From the NCBI RefSeq assembly GCF_947495715.1, contig NZ_CANLZU010000012.1:1-64000 (forward strand): 64,000 nucleotides of DNA, read 5' to 3'. The notes beneath the pieces are model-generated. The model searched no databases. It was not told the DNA's origin and saw nothing but the letters and a program-made list of their open reading frames with translations. This stretch comes from an uncultured Oceanisphaera sp. (GTDB lineage: Bacteria > Pseudomonadota > Gammaproteobacteria > Enterobacterales > Aeromonadaceae). A program made the position numbers and the translations under genes. Shown in pieces: positions 46,025-55,384 of this stretch; the first letter of the stretch is position 1; each line of letters starts with the position of its first letter.

Positions 46025-47461
46025 ATGACCTGGTTTTTACTCTGTGTCGGCCTGTTGCTCGGCGGATATTTTATCTACGGCACCTTTGTTGAAAAGATAT
46101 TCGGCATCAAAAGGGAACGTCAGACCCCGGCGTTTACCCAAGGCGACGGGGTGGACTTTGTGCCCATGTCCAAGGGTAAAGTCTATCTGATCCAGTTGCT
46201 CAACATTGCCGGTGTCGGTCCCATCTTCGGCCCTATTCTCGGTGCTCTTTATGGCCCGGCTGCCATGTTGTGGATTGTGCTGGGCTGTATCTTTGCCGGT
46301 GCCGTGCACGATTACTTCTCCGGCATGCTGTCGGTACGCAACGGCGGCCAGTCGGTTCCCAACCTGGCGGGTAAATATCTGGGCCGGGGCGCCAAAAACT
46401 TCATGAACGTCTTTGCCATCGTGCTGCTGCTGCTGGTGGGCGTGGTGTTCATCTCCGCCCCTGCCGGCCTGCTGGCCAAGCTCACCGGTGTCAGCCTCTC
46501 GGTATTTGTCGGTGTGATCTTCGTCTACTACCTGCTGGCCACCATAGTGCCGGTCGACAAGATCATCGGTCGTCTCTATCCCTTCTTTGGCGCCCTGCTT
46601 ATCTTCATGTCGGTCGGCCTTACCGTGGCGCTGGCGCTTTCCAGCGAGCACAGCATGCTGCCGGGCTTTGAAGTAGGTGACTTCTTCCAGAACCTGAACC
46701 CCAACGACATGCCGCTGTGGCCGGCACTGTTCATCACCATCGCCTGCGGTGCCGTGTCCGGTTTTCATGCCACCCAGTCCCCGCTGATGGCCCGCTGTGT
46801 AGAGAATGAAAGCAATGGCCGCTTCGTGTTCTACGGCGCCATGATTGGCGAGGGCATCATCGCCCTGATCTGGTGTGCCATCGCCCTGTCTTTCTTCGGT
46901 GGTGTTGAAGGTCTCAATACCGGCATGGCCGGTAACCCGGCCAACGTGGTGTACGACGCCTCTACCGGTCTGCTCGGCGCGGTAGGCGGCTTCATGGCGG
47001 TACTGGGCGTGATAGTGCTGCCGATTACTTCCGGTGACACCGCCTTCCGCTCTGCCCGTCTGATCCTGGCCGAGTATTTCAACCTGCCGCAGACTCAGCT
47101 GCCCAGGCGCCTGCTGCTGGCCATACCGCTGTTCATCGTCGGAGCCATGCTGACTCAGGTCGATTTCGGTATCATCTGGCGCTATTTCGGGGTGGCCAAC
47201 CAGGCAACCGCCGTAATGATGCTGTGGACCGCCGCCGCCTACCTGCTGCGTCACAACAAGCTGCACTGGATTGCGACCATACCGGCGATGTTCATGACCA
47301 CTGTGGTCATCAGCTTCCTGCTCAACTCCGCCACCCTGGGTGCCGGACTGCCGATGACCCTCTCTACCGTCGCCGGCATCGTGCTGACCCTGGCGATTAC
47401 CGCCCTGGTCATCACCAAAACCAAAGGCAAGGATGTCGAACTGCAGGCAGAAAAAGCCTAA
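46025..47461 (+). CDS. CstA/BtsT family transporter (probable pyruvate:H+ symporter)
   Basis: 478 residues with about 13 hydrophobic segments. CstA-family signatures include QLLNIAGVGPIFGPILGALY, FAGAVHDYFSGMLSVRNGG and FHATQSPLMARCVENE. It is of the short type: E. coli CstA and BtsT are about 700 residues, this lacks their C-terminal extension. Family members carry pyruvate or peptides. Position behind btsSR with a BtsR site makes pyruvate the best guess. It has a good AGGGAG ribosome site and its own terminator. Confidence 0.92.
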   Translation: MTWFLLCVGLLLGGYFIYGTFVEKIFGIKRERQTPAFTQGDGVDFVPMSKGKVYLIQLLNIAGVGPIFGPILGALYGPAAMLWIVLGCIFAGAVHDYFSGMLSVRNGGQSVPNLAGKYLGRGAKNFMNVFAIVLLLLVGVVFISAPAGLLAKLTGVSLSVFVGVIFVYYLLATIVPVDKIIGRLYPFFGALLIFMSVGLTVALALSSEHSMLPGFEVGDFFQNLNPNDMPLWPALFITIACGAVSGFHATQSPLMARCVENESNGRFVFYGAMIGEGIIALIWCAIALSFFGGVEGLNTGMAGNPANVVYDASTGLLGAVGGFMAVLGVIVLPITSGDTAFRSARLILAEYFNLPQTQLPRRLLLAIPLFIVGAMLTQVDFGIIWRYFGVANQATAVMMLWTAAAYLLRHNKLHWIATIPAMFMTTVVISFLLNSATLGAGLPMTLSTVAGIVLTLAITALVITKTKGKDVELQAEKA

Positions 47462-47482
47462 GCCCACCCGCTCGCTGCCCAC

Positions 47483-47512
47483 AAAAAGCCGGTCATCAAG
47501 ACCGGCTTTTTT
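47483..47512 (+). terminator. Intrinsic terminator after the CstA-family gene
   Basis: AAAAGCCGGTC / GACCGGCTTTTTT with an ATCAA loop, 22 bp after the stop. An almost identical hairpin lies at 55385-55415. Confidence 0.9.
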
Positions 47513-47598
47513 ATTGCTTTATGCTCGCTGAGTCTAAAGTGATACAAATAATGCCACGCGGTCATTGGCCGAGCAGGCTGTATTATTCGGCACCACAC

Positions 47599-47625
47599 AA
47601 AAGCCGCCTTACGGCGGCTTTGATT
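47599..47625 (-). terminator. Terminator for the di-heme peroxidase gene
   Basis: AAAGCCGCC / GGCGGCTTT stem with a TTAC loop, 41 bp beyond the minus-strand stop at 47666, ending in TTTTGTG on that strand. Confidence 0.7.
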
Positions 47626-47665
47626 ATTTGCACCTGTGCAGCGGCCATAAGGCCATCACACTGTT

Positions 47666-49360
47666 CTAGGGCAGATCCACAGCGGCTTCATCGCTAAAGG
47701 TTTTCAAGTAGGAAACGATGGCCGCTTCGTCACATGCGCTTAGCCCCAGGTTACCGGTGAGACCAAAAGTAAAGGATGCTCCGGCTTCATGACCTGGTGC
47801 TGGCCAGCAATTGTTAGCCAATGCTTCCTGCTCTGTGGTTTCTCCATTCATACAGCGCTGCACATCATGCTTAAGCACTGGCGGTGGGCCGGCAATAAAG
47901 TCGGACGGATCAACAAGAGACGTATTGTAGAAGTGCACCAAACTCTCCAGGCTTTTGAACCAGCCATTTCTGGTATAGGCCTTGATAAAATCAGGTGTGG
48001 GCCGTAGATCCACATTACGTATGGAAGGAGTCTTTACAAGTCCGGCATGGTTACTGTCACCGGTATGATCCGCTAGGCCATCATCCGATGCGGTAACACC
48101 GGGAATGTCGTAATTCACCGGGCTACCAATATTGTGGTAACCATGATCGGCATAAGTCTGCAGCGGCTCGGTACCGTTATCGGTGGCGTTGTTACTGTGA
48201 CAAAGAACACAGCCGGCACCCATTCTTTCTTCCGTTAATGCCACCCCTTCAGGAAAGAAATTGCCATCCGCATCACAGGTTGCAATATCGCCCACTTGAA
48301 TAGGTTTAGGCTGAGCAGGATTAAACAGAATCGCTGCTGCATAGAACAGATCGTGGCCCCAGTTTTCTTCGGGGGTCAGTCCTGCCAATGGAAAGGCGCC
48401 AGGGCTGTTATCCGCTTCACACATAGACGGCTGGTCAGACACCAACCCGAAGCGGGATGCTATGTCGTCAAACTCCGCATCGGTCAGATTCTGGGCCCAG
48501 GGTAACGCTTTTATATCCCCTTCGGTCAAACACGCCAGCTCGGCGCGCAAGGCATTATCCCGTTTGGAGCTGAAAGAATTCACCTCGGGCGAGTCCTGAT
48601 AAGCGGCAAGCGCCACGCCAAATCGTTTGAAACTTCTCGACAAGTTGTCTCGATCGCAGGCGATACGTTCTCCCCACGTCACCTGATACAAAGAGCCAAA
48701 GCGACCTATTTTTTTGAGCTGCTTACAGACGCCTTCCTCCGTAATGTGCTGTTCAACCGGGTTCGGGAAGGGATTAAGAGCCTGCTCGGCTACCGGCCCC
48801 AGAAAACGCGTGATTGCCGCTCTGAAGCTCGAAGAATCGCTTGATTTGACCACATCATTAATCGAGATATGTTCTGTGGCACCGCCCGGATAAAGGGGAT
48901 CCCGACCTTCGGCACGACCATTCCAGAAAGCCCCCCCAAAGGCGGGGACAAAAGGATTGTTTACACTCAAGGCAAAAGGAGGAATAAAGGTCGCGTAGGC
49001 ATTGGTGGGTGGTTTCAGCTGCCCTCTGGCATCAGGATCCCGGTGAATGTTCGCCCCGGGCTGCGCCACTTCAACCAGATTGATGTTTGAACTGGCTCCC
49101 GTCCAGCCAGTGGCGGGGTCATGACAGCTGGCGCAAGACTGCTTTTGCTTGGGCCGTGAAATAGGCGTAAAAAACAGCTCTTTACCAAATTCAACCAGGG
49201 CCGCCACCCGCTCCTCATCACTTTTTACCGGCGATCCCCTCCTGTCATCCGATCCTCTTCTGGCTTCTGCCTGACTGGAAGCCAGGCTTAAACTACCCGC
49301 AAGCACCACGAGTGTCACTGCCTTGGCTATCGAAGATATCCGAAATATTGTTGTGGCCAT
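47666..49360 (-). CDS. Periplasmic di-heme cytochrome c peroxidase family protein
   Basis: 564 residues with a Sec signal peptide (to about residue 33, SSQAEA). Two c-type haem sites are visible: CASCHDP near residue 77 and CVLCHSN near residue 395. The arrangement and the LFFTPISRPKQKQSCASCH and RMGAGCVLCHS context belong to the CcpA/MauG superfamily. It is longer than classical Ccp (about 330-370 residues) because of an insert between the haems, so it may be a specialised oxidase or a partner of some periplasmic substrate instead of a simple peroxide scavenger. ATG 49360 follows AAGGAG; the GTG one codon upstream is less likely. No neighbouring maturation genes. Confidence 0.85.
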   Translation of the reverse strand: MATTIFRISSIAKAVTLVVLAGSLSLASSQAEARRGSDDRRGSPVKSDEERVAALVEFGKELFFTPISRPKQKQSCASCHDPATGWTGASSNINLVEVAQPGANIHRDPDARGQLKPPTNAYATFIPPFALSVNNPFVPAFGGAFWNGRAEGRDPLYPGGATEHISINDVVKSSDSSSFRAAITRFLGPVAEQALNPFPNPVEQHITEEGVCKQLKKIGRFGSLYQVTWGERIACDRDNLSRSFKRFGVALAAYQDSPEVNSFSSKRDNALRAELACLTEGDIKALPWAQNLTDAEFDDIASRFGLVSDQPSMCEADNSPGAFPLAGLTPEENWGHDLFYAAAILFNPAQPKPIQVGDIATCDADGNFFPEGVALTEERMGAGCVLCHSNNATDNGTEPLQTYADHGYHNIGSPVNYDIPGVTASDDGLADHTGDSNHAGLVKTPSIRNVDLRPTPDFIKAYTRNGWFKSLESLVHFYNTSLVDPSDFIAGPPPVLKHDVQRCMNGETTEQEALANNCWPAPGHEAGASFTFGLTGNLGLSACDEAAIVSYLKTFSDEAAVDLP

Positions 49361-50157
49361 CACTGTTGCTCCTTAATTAATTATTACTACTTCCTCTTGT
49401 TACCATTGTATGTAACGAGACCTACATATTTTTATTTTTTGCAGACGCAGAATATAAATAACAGCTACACCATCAAAAAAGGCAGCACTGAAAAATACCA
49501 AATAAAAAAAGCTCGCATCACCACAACGCAAAAATATAAGACACGAAACTAACAAGCATCATGCAACTGCCACCTGCACCATAAAAAATGATGTCATGTA
49601 AAGCCAGCTACCTTTAGCGTTAAACTGGTTCATTAAGCTTTAATGAAAAAAAATGATTTGCAAAGTACACTGCCACAAGAAAAAAGGTTCAAACACAAAA
49701 AACCAATCTTCAGGGCAAGGCAAGGGAAGGATAAACCATTAAGGTAATAACATTAAAAAACAACCACTTAACCAAGATCTCAAATATTGAAACCAATATA
49801 AAAAAACAAAAAAATCAAAAACTTAACAATAAAAAACCATTATATGGAACTTACCAAAAACTTTCTTAAGATAAACCACCAATTCTCTTTTAATGCTTTA
49901 AAAATAAAAAATTAATAACAAAAAGATATTTTATTATCTCATTAATGATACATCAAAATGCCTCATATGAATCTTTTCCTGGTCTCGTTGACTCGGACGA
50001 CATCATGGATAAATAGAGTTATTTCTATTTGACAGGGAATAACTCATACGACCGATGATGCGCCTGGATGGGAAGAAGAGTAGTACGCAATGATCAGACT
50101 ATTGCTGCTAAGTAATACCCTATGACTGGTGTGGATTATGGAGCTCGTTTGCCTTTA
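49361..50157. other. AT-rich non-coding region upstream of the di-heme peroxidase gene
   Basis: About 600 bp (49380-49980) are strikingly AT-rich against the GC-rich neighbours, with many A runs and no ORF of note on either strand. A small hairpin, GAGTTATT / AATAACTC, is at 50015-50044. It may be an H-NS-type silenced promoter region or leftover foreign DNA. Confidence 0.7.
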
Positions 50158-50268
50158 TCGTCACCCTCGCGAAGGCGGGGGGCCAGTGTTTTGCAGGCGA
50201 CTCACAGTGTAGTGGTCTGCCCGCTCTTCGTGACAAGCTCTGGACTCCCACTTCGCGGGAATGACAAG
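50158..50268. repeat. Palindromic intergenic repeat, copy 2
   Basis: Same type as 4552-4658: left arm CTCGCGAAGGCGGGG, followed by GCCAGTG and TTTGCAG as in copy 1, and right arm CTTCGCGGGAATGACAAG. The middle differs. The interval 50269-50396 has no other feature. Confidence 0.7.
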
Positions 50269-50396
50269 AGGGCGCGCGGGAATGTCGACAAAACCAAACC
50301 TGTTATGCAGTACTGCTACCGGCATGGTACTGATCTTGGCAACGACCACCTGATCATGACCATACCGTAATGCCGCGCAGACTGTTAGGCAGGATG

Positions 50397-51086
50397 CTAA
50401 CCCACTCCTTGCTCGGTCAGCACTTGGGTAATGATGGCAACCGGGCTTATCAGATGCTCGCGCATCATGGCGCTGGCCTGTGGGTCGCGGGCCAATAGGG
50501 CATCAAACAAGGCCTGATGTTCCTGCTGCTTGTCGGCCAGCGCCTGTGCGCTGAACACGGTGCGTTTCAGCCACAGATAGCGATAACGCGCCGCCTGATC
50601 CATCAGCGTCCGGCGCACCACCAGCAACTGGGGCGAACAACAGCCGGCGGCCACCGCCTGATGAAAGGCCTGATGCCGTTGATCCCACTGGTTAAGCTGA
50701 TCTTCCACCGACTCAAGATGGGTCACCTTGCTCAGCGCATGATGCGCCGCCACCACCCCGGCCTCCCACAAATCATCGCCCCGGGCCAGCGCCAGCTCCA
50801 CCACCAGCCCTTCCAGCTGGGCGCGCGCATCGTAAATGTCCTTCAGCTCCGCCACCGACATGGGGCTGACCCGAAAGCCGCGCTGGCTTTCGGCCGTGAC
50901 CAGCCGCTCGGATACCAGCTGCGACAGCGCCTCCCGCAACGGACTGACCCCCAGACCATAACGACTCTTCAGGCTGCTCATCAGCAGTTTTTCACCCGGC
51001 CCGAAATGGCTCTGAATGATGTCTTGCTTCAATTGCTGGTAGGCCGTGCGCGCCAGGTTTTCCCGCGGGGCATCGAGGTTGCTCAT
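50397..51086 (-). CDS. csiR: GntR/FCD family repressor CsiR (GlaR)
   Basis: 229 residues. An N-terminal winged helix (YQQLKQDIIQSHFGPGEKLL; GLGVSPLREALSQLVSERLV) and a C-terminal all-helical FCD domain with metal-binding His residues. Family knowledge: CsiR/GlaR represses the glutarate operon and is released by glutarate. It is divergent from glaH with a 162-bp gap that contains two matching operator sequences. Confidence 0.9.
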   Translation of the reverse strand: MSNLDAPRENLARTAYQQLKQDIIQSHFGPGEKLLMSSLKSRYGLGVSPLREALSQLVSERLVTAESQRGFRVSPMSVAELKDIYDARAQLEGLVVELALARGDDLWEAGVVAAHHALSKVTHLESVEDQLNQWDQRHQAFHQAVAAGCCSPQLLVVRRTLMDQAARYRYLWLKRTVFSAQALADKQQEHQALFDALLARDPQASAMMREHLISPVAIITQVLTEQGVG

Positions 51087-51143
51087 GCTCTGTTCCTGAA
51101 TGAATTCATGGCGCGATTATAGCGAAATTGTAACGGCGATCAT

Positions 51144-51189
51144 AAAACAACCACAAAGAATTGACAAAAAGACAAAATGTCGACATTTT
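51144..51189. promoter_or_regulatory. CsiR/GlaR operators and promoter of glaH-lhgO
   Basis: ATGT-N5-TTTT at 51177-51189, inside the palindrome AAAATGTCGACATTTT (51174-51189), and TTGT-N5-TTTT on the minus strand at 51144-51156. Both forms are the sites known for E. coli CsiR. A perfect -35 hexamer TTGACA lies at 51161-51166, so a bound repressor would cover the promoter. Confidence 0.65.
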
Positions 51190-51248
51190 ATAGGTACAGC
51201 GACATTAAGTCGTCTCGACCCAATACATAAAGTAACAAGGAAACCACC

Positions 51249-52217
51249 ATGTCTAACGTTGCCACCGCCGATTTCGTTCATCACCAGCATCAGGGGTTTA
51301 CCCTGGCGCCATCTGCTCACTCTGCCCGCCTGCTCGAGCTTCGCTTCGACGAGCACACCGTTAACGCGTTTCTGGAGGCCACCGCCGAATGGCCGGTTCA
51401 GGCACTGGAATACAAGTCGTTTCTGCGTTTTCGCGTGGCAAAACTGCTGAATGATCTCTGTGGTCAGGCGCTGCAGCCGCTGCTGATCAATACCCTGGTC
51501 GACCGTAATACCGGCGCCCTGCTGATCACCCCGGAAGGATTGAATCAGGTAGAGCAGGCAGAAGACATGGTCAAGTTCACCACCGCCGTGGCCCACCTGA
51601 TGGGTCGTTCCAACTTCGATGCCATGAGCGGCCAGTACTATGCCCGTTTCGTGGTCAAGAATCAGGACAGCTCGGACAGCTATCTGCGCCAGGCGCATCG
51701 AGTGATGGAGCTGCACAATGACGGCACCTACGTCGAGCAGGACACCGACTATGTGCTGATGCTGAAGATCGACGAGCAGAACATGGAAGGCGGCAATTCA
51801 CTGTTGCTGCACCTGGACGACTGGGAACACCTGAACCGCTTCTATGCCGATCCCATGGCTCGCCGGGTGATGCGCTGGGCCGCTCCGCCCAGCAAGAACA
51901 CCACCAAGGACGTGTATCATGCTGTGTTCGATACCGATCGCAGCGGCCAACCCATCATGTCGTATATCGATCAGTTCGTGCAGCCGAAAAACTTTGACGA
52001 AGGCGTATGGCTGGCTGACTTGTCCGAAGCGCTGGAAACCAGCAAACAACAGCTGTCGGTGCCGGTGCCTGCCGGCTCCTTCCTGCTGATCAACAACCAT
52101 TTCTGGCTGCACGGTCGCGACAAGTTCATTGCCCATGATGGCCTGCGTCGCGAGTTGATGCGCCAGCGCGGCTACTTCACTCACGCCAAGACCCTGAAGC
52201 AGCCAAATCAGGGCTAA
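51249..52217 (+). CDS. glaH: Glutarate 2-hydroxylase GlaH (CsiD)
   Basis: A non-haem Fe(II)/2-oxoglutarate dioxygenase that converts glutarate to L-2-hydroxyglutarate, releasing succinate and CO2. 322 residues (E. coli 325). The iron triad is visible: HND at residues 156-158 and a distal His at 288 in [25 protein letters not shown] is a family signature. The AAGGA ribosome site is good. First gene of a two-gene unit with lhgO; a hairpin (GGTGCCGC / GCGGCAC, 52231-52250) in the gap may damp readthrough. Confidence 0.95.
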   Translation: MSNVATADFVHHQHQGFTLAPSAHSARLLELRFDEHTVNAFLEATAEWPVQALEYKSFLRFRVAKLLNDLCGQALQPLLINTLVDRNTGALLITPEGLNQVEQAEDMVKFTTAVAHLMGRSNFDAMSGQYYARFVVKNQDSSDSYLRQAHRVMELHNDGTYVEQDTDYVLMLKIDEQNMEGGNSLLLHLDDWEHLNRFYADPMARRVMRWAAPPSKNTTKDVYHAVFDTDRSGQPIMSYIDQFVQPKNFDEGVWLADLSEALETSKQQLSVPVPAGSFLLINNHFWLHGRDKFIAHDGLRRELMRQRGYFTHAKTLKQPNQG

Positions 52218-52327
52218 AGACTTTGACAAGGTGCCGCCTGACGCGGCACTTTGAATAATAACAACAAGCTAACATCATGCCGGGGCTGGTCTCCGGCTTT
52301 TGCCTCTTTCTCACAGGTGAACCTACA

Positions 52328-53539
52328 GTGTTTGACTTCATTATTATCGGTGGCGGCATCGTCGGCATGTCCACCGCATGGCAGCTGAAAAAAGCCTATC
52401 CCGACCACAGAATACTGCTGCTGGAAAAAGAGTCCGGCCCGGCCCAGCACCAAACCGGCCATAACAGCGGCGTGATTCATGCGGGGGTTTATTACACCCC
52501 CGGCAGCCTCAAGGCCAGATTCTGCCTGGAAGGCAACCTCGCCACCAAGGCGTTCTGCCGCGAGCATGACATTCCCTTCGACGAGTGCGGCAAGCTGCTG
52601 GTAGCCACCAGTGCGCTTGAAATGGAACGAATGAAGGCGCTGTGGGATCGCAGCGAGGCCAATGGCCTGGAACGCTACTGGCTGAATGCCGACGAGCTGA
52701 AGGAACGTGAGCCCAATATCACCGGCGTGGGCGGTATCTTTGTGCCTTCCAGCGGCATCGTCAACTACAAGCAGGTGACGGCGGCCATGGGCCGGGAGTT
52801 CCAGAAGCTGGGTGGCGAAATTCGTTATAACGCCGAAGTGACCGGGCTGGTGGAAGAAAGCAGCCAGGTAGTGGTGCAAACCGCACTGGGCGAATTTCAG
52901 GGTCGGTATCTGGTGTCCTGCTCCGGCCTGATGGCGGATCGAGTGGTGCGCATGCTGGGTATAGAGCCCGAGTTCAAGATTTGCCCCTTCCGCGGCGAAT
53001 ACTACCTGCTCAAGCCCGAGCACAATCAGATAGTGAACCACCTGATCTATCCGATTCCGGATCCGAACATGCCGTTCCTTGGTGTGCACCTGACCCGCAT
53101 GATCGACGGCACCGTCACCGTGGGCCCCAACGCGGTACTGGCGTTCAAGCGAGAAGGCTACCACAAGCGCGATATCTCACTGCGGGACACCCTGGAGATG
53201 TTTACCTATCCCGGCATTCTCAAGGTGTTGATGAAGAACCTCAAACCGGGTCTGATCGAGATGAAGAACTCCCTCAACAAGAGCGGCTATCTGGCGCTGG
53301 TGCGCAAATACTGCCCCAGCCTGCAGGTCGGCGATCTTACTCCCTACCCGGCCGGCATTCGCGCCCAGGCGGTGTCGAAAGACGGCAACCTGGTGGACGA
53401 CTTCCTGTTCGTGAACACCAAACGCACCATCAACGTCTGCAACGCCCCGTCACCGGCGGCCACCTCTGCCATTCCCATCGGCGGCTACATCGTCGACAAG
53501 GTGAAGGCTCAGGTCGAGGAAGGTACCGCCATCGCCTGA
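52328..53539 (+). CDS. lhgO: L-2-hydroxyglutarate dehydrogenase LhgO (LhgD)
   Basis: FAD enzyme of the DAO fold that oxidises L-2-hydroxyglutarate to 2-oxoglutarate, feeding electrons to quinone at the membrane. 403 residues from GTG 52328, which has AGGTGA upstream and puts the FAD motif FDFIIIGGGIVGMSTAWQL at the very N-terminus as in E. coli. QTGHNSGVIHAGVYYTPGSL and NHLIYPIPDPNMPFLGVHLT are highly conserved. With GlaH it closes the glutarate-to-2-oxoglutarate bypass; a gabDTP set, usual in enterics, is absent here. Confidence 0.95.
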   Translation: MFDFIIIGGGIVGMSTAWQLKKAYPDHRILLLEKESGPAQHQTGHNSGVIHAGVYYTPGSLKARFCLEGNLATKAFCREHDIPFDECGKLLVATSALEMERMKALWDRSEANGLERYWLNADELKEREPNITGVGGIFVPSSGIVNYKQVTAAMGREFQKLGGEIRYNAEVTGLVEESSQVVVQTALGEFQGRYLVSCSGLMADRVVRMLGIEPEFKICPFRGEYYLLKPEHNQIVNHLIYPIPDPNMPFLGVHLTRMIDGTVTVGPNAVLAFKREGYHKRDISLRDTLEMFTYPGILKVLMKNLKPGLIEMKNSLNKSGYLALVRKYCPSLQVGDLTPYPAGIRAQAVSKDGNLVDDFLFVNTKRTINVCNAPSPAATSAIPIGGYIVDKVKAQVEEGTAIA

Positions 53540-53558
53540 TTCGATTAAGCCACAACAT

Positions 53559-53588
53559 AAAAAGGCAGACTCACGGGTCTGCCTTTTT
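53559..53588 (+). terminator. Intrinsic terminator after lhgO
   Basis: AAAAAGGCAGAC / GTCTGCCTTTTT with a 6-nt loop, 19 bp past the stop. Confidence 0.9.
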
Positions 53589-53631
53589 GATCCGCTTTCA
53601 CACAGCCAGTGCTACCCCAAGCGGTAAACTT

Positions 53632-53781
53632 ATACCAAGTCCACTAAAAAATGCTCAATTTCTGACAACCATGCCGTGTTTAAAACTCTGTCATACCGGG
53701 CTTGCCCCGGTATCTTTCTGCAGGAAGATCCTGACTTTCGTCAGGATGACAGTCTGACCAAATGATGAGTCTGTTTGGTAT
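53632..53781. repeat. Short member of the ATACCAA/TTGGTAT element family (150 bp)
   Basis: Left end ATACCAAGTCCACTAAAAAA resembles ATACCAATCCTACTAAACAA of copy 1; right end TTTGGTAT. The interior differs: it contains a common palindrome, ATACCGGGCTTGCCCCGGTAT, and a TCCTGAC / GTCAGGA stem. So related ends flank an unrelated core. Confidence 0.6.
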
Positions 53782-53841
53782 TAGTCCCATTGGCCAGGGG
53801 TTCTGCCGCCTGCACGCAAAATGAATCAGGGTCTGAGACGT

Positions 53842-53871
53842 AAAAAGGGCTGCTCATGCAGCCCTTTTTTT
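53842..53871. terminator. Bidirectional terminator between lhgO side and aminotransferase
   Basis: AAAAAGGGCTGC / GCAGCCCTTTTTTT with a TCAT loop, 16 bp beyond the aminotransferase stop on the minus strand. Confidence 0.85.
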
Positions 53872-53886
53872 CATCACTCAGAAGGG

Positions 53887-55209
53887 TTAGCCCAGATGCT
53901 GCCGAATGCTGGATTCGAGAATGCCAATGGCCTGATCAACATGCGGTTTATCGATGATCAGCGGCGGCGACATGGCGATGGCATCGCCCAGCGAGCGCAG
54001 CATCATGCCCTGCTCCCAGGCGGTGGTCTGTATCATGCCGCCGCTGGCGCCGGGCTTGCCGGCCAGAGGTTCAAACTCGACCGCCGCAATCAGCGAGTAG
54101 TTACGAATATCCACCACTCCCGGCAGCCCTTTCAGGCTATGCAGGCCCTGCTCGAAATAACGGGCAATATCGCCGTCGGCGGCACCACGGTGGAACAGCG
54201 ACTCCTGCTCGTACACATCCAGGGTCGCCATGGCGGCGGCGCAGGCCAGCGGATGGGCGGAATAGGTATAGCCGTGGAAGAATTCAACCCCGTGACCACC
54301 GTGCTCGACCACCGCATCGTAGATATGATCCCCGGCCAGTACCGCACCCATGGGCGCGGCGCCGTTGGTCAGCCCCTTGGCGATGGTCATGATGTCGGGC
54401 ACCACGTCAAAGGTCTGGCTGGCAAAGACATCGCCGGTGCGACCAAAACCGCAAATCACCTCGTCGAAAATCAGCAGAATGCCGTGCTGATCGCAGATTT
54501 CACGAATGCGTTTCAGGTAGCCGACCGGGGGTGGCAGCACGCCGCCGGCACCGGTAATGGGCTCGATGATCACGGCGGCAATACGGCTGGCATCGTGACG
54601 CTTGATCAGCTTTTCCAGCTCATTGGCCTTGTCGATACCACCGTGCAGCGGCAAACCGCGGGAGAAGGCGTTGAGCTCCAGATCCTGGGTATGCGTCAGG
54701 TGATCATTGGGGATCCACTGACCAAAGGCCTTGTGGTTATTGGTCAGTCCACCCACCGAGATACCGCCGAAATTAACGCCGTGGTAGCCGCGTTCCCGGC
54801 CGATAAACAGCTGCTTGCCGCCATTACCCTGCGCATGATGGTAGGCGAGCGCCATTTTCAGAGCGGTTTCTACCGACTCGGAGCCGGAGTTGGTATAAAA
54901 CACCTTGTTGAGGTTACCCGGCGCCAGCTGAGCCAGCCGCTCCGATAATTCAAACGACAATGGATGGCCAAAGCCGAAACAGGGGGCATAGTCCAGCGTT
55001 CTGGCCTGACGGGCGATAGCCTCGGCAATATGCGGGTGGCCATGACCGGCGTTACAGCACCAGAGGCCGGCGGTCATATCCAGCACCTGACGCTGATCGT
55101 CCGTGGTCCAGTACATTCCCTTGGCGCCGGTAAGCATGCGCGGCTTGGCTTTGAAGCCCTTGTTGGGGGTAAACGGCATCCAGTGTGCGGCTAATTCGTT
55201 GGCATTCAT
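53887..55209 (-). CDS. Class III (omega-amino acid:pyruvate type) aminotransferase
   Basis: 440 residues, fold-type I PLP enzyme. Start ATG 55209 (MNANELAAHWMPFTPNKGFK) matches beta-alanine/omega-amino-acid:pyruvate transaminases. Key parts: TNSGSESVETALKMALAYH, ERGYHGVNFGGISVGG, LLIFDEVICGFGRTGDVFAS with the PLP-contacting Asp, and the Lys in TIAKGLTNGAAPMGAVLA. Possible donors are beta-alanine, 4-aminobutyrate, 5-aminovalerate, taurine or aromatic amines. It converges on the glutarate genes and lacks a semialdehyde dehydrogenase next to it, so a link to lysine/5-aminovalerate breakdown is only inference. Confidence 0.9.
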   Translation of the reverse strand: MNANELAAHWMPFTPNKGFKAKPRMLTGAKGMYWTTDDQRQVLDMTAGLWCCNAGHGHPHIAEAIARQARTLDYAPCFGFGHPLSFELSERLAQLAPGNLNKVFYTNSGSESVETALKMALAYHHAQGNGGKQLFIGRERGYHGVNFGGISVGGLTNNHKAFGQWIPNDHLTHTQDLELNAFSRGLPLHGGIDKANELEKLIKRHDASRIAAVIIEPITGAGGVLPPPVGYLKRIREICDQHGILLIFDEVICGFGRTGDVFASQTFDVVPDIMTIAKGLTNGAAPMGAVLAGDHIYDAVVEHGGHGVEFFHGYTYSAHPLACAAAMATLDVYEQESLFHRGAADGDIARYFEQGLHSLKGLPGVVDIRNYSLIAAVEFEPLAGKPGASGGMIQTTAWEQGMMLRSLGDAIAMSPPLIIDKPHVDQAIGILESSIRQHLG

Positions 55210-55384
55210 CTTGGCACTTCCTCTGACTCTCGATACAAATGTGGTGTGAGCTAATAGTCGGAACAGTGTGAACAAGATGAAATGTTTGAAAAATCACGGT
55301 GCTTAAATGCTTAGTTTGACCAGGTTCAACATGAAGCATGGTAAACGCTTTTAGACCACTGGATGACACCTGTGGCCGTGCAAT

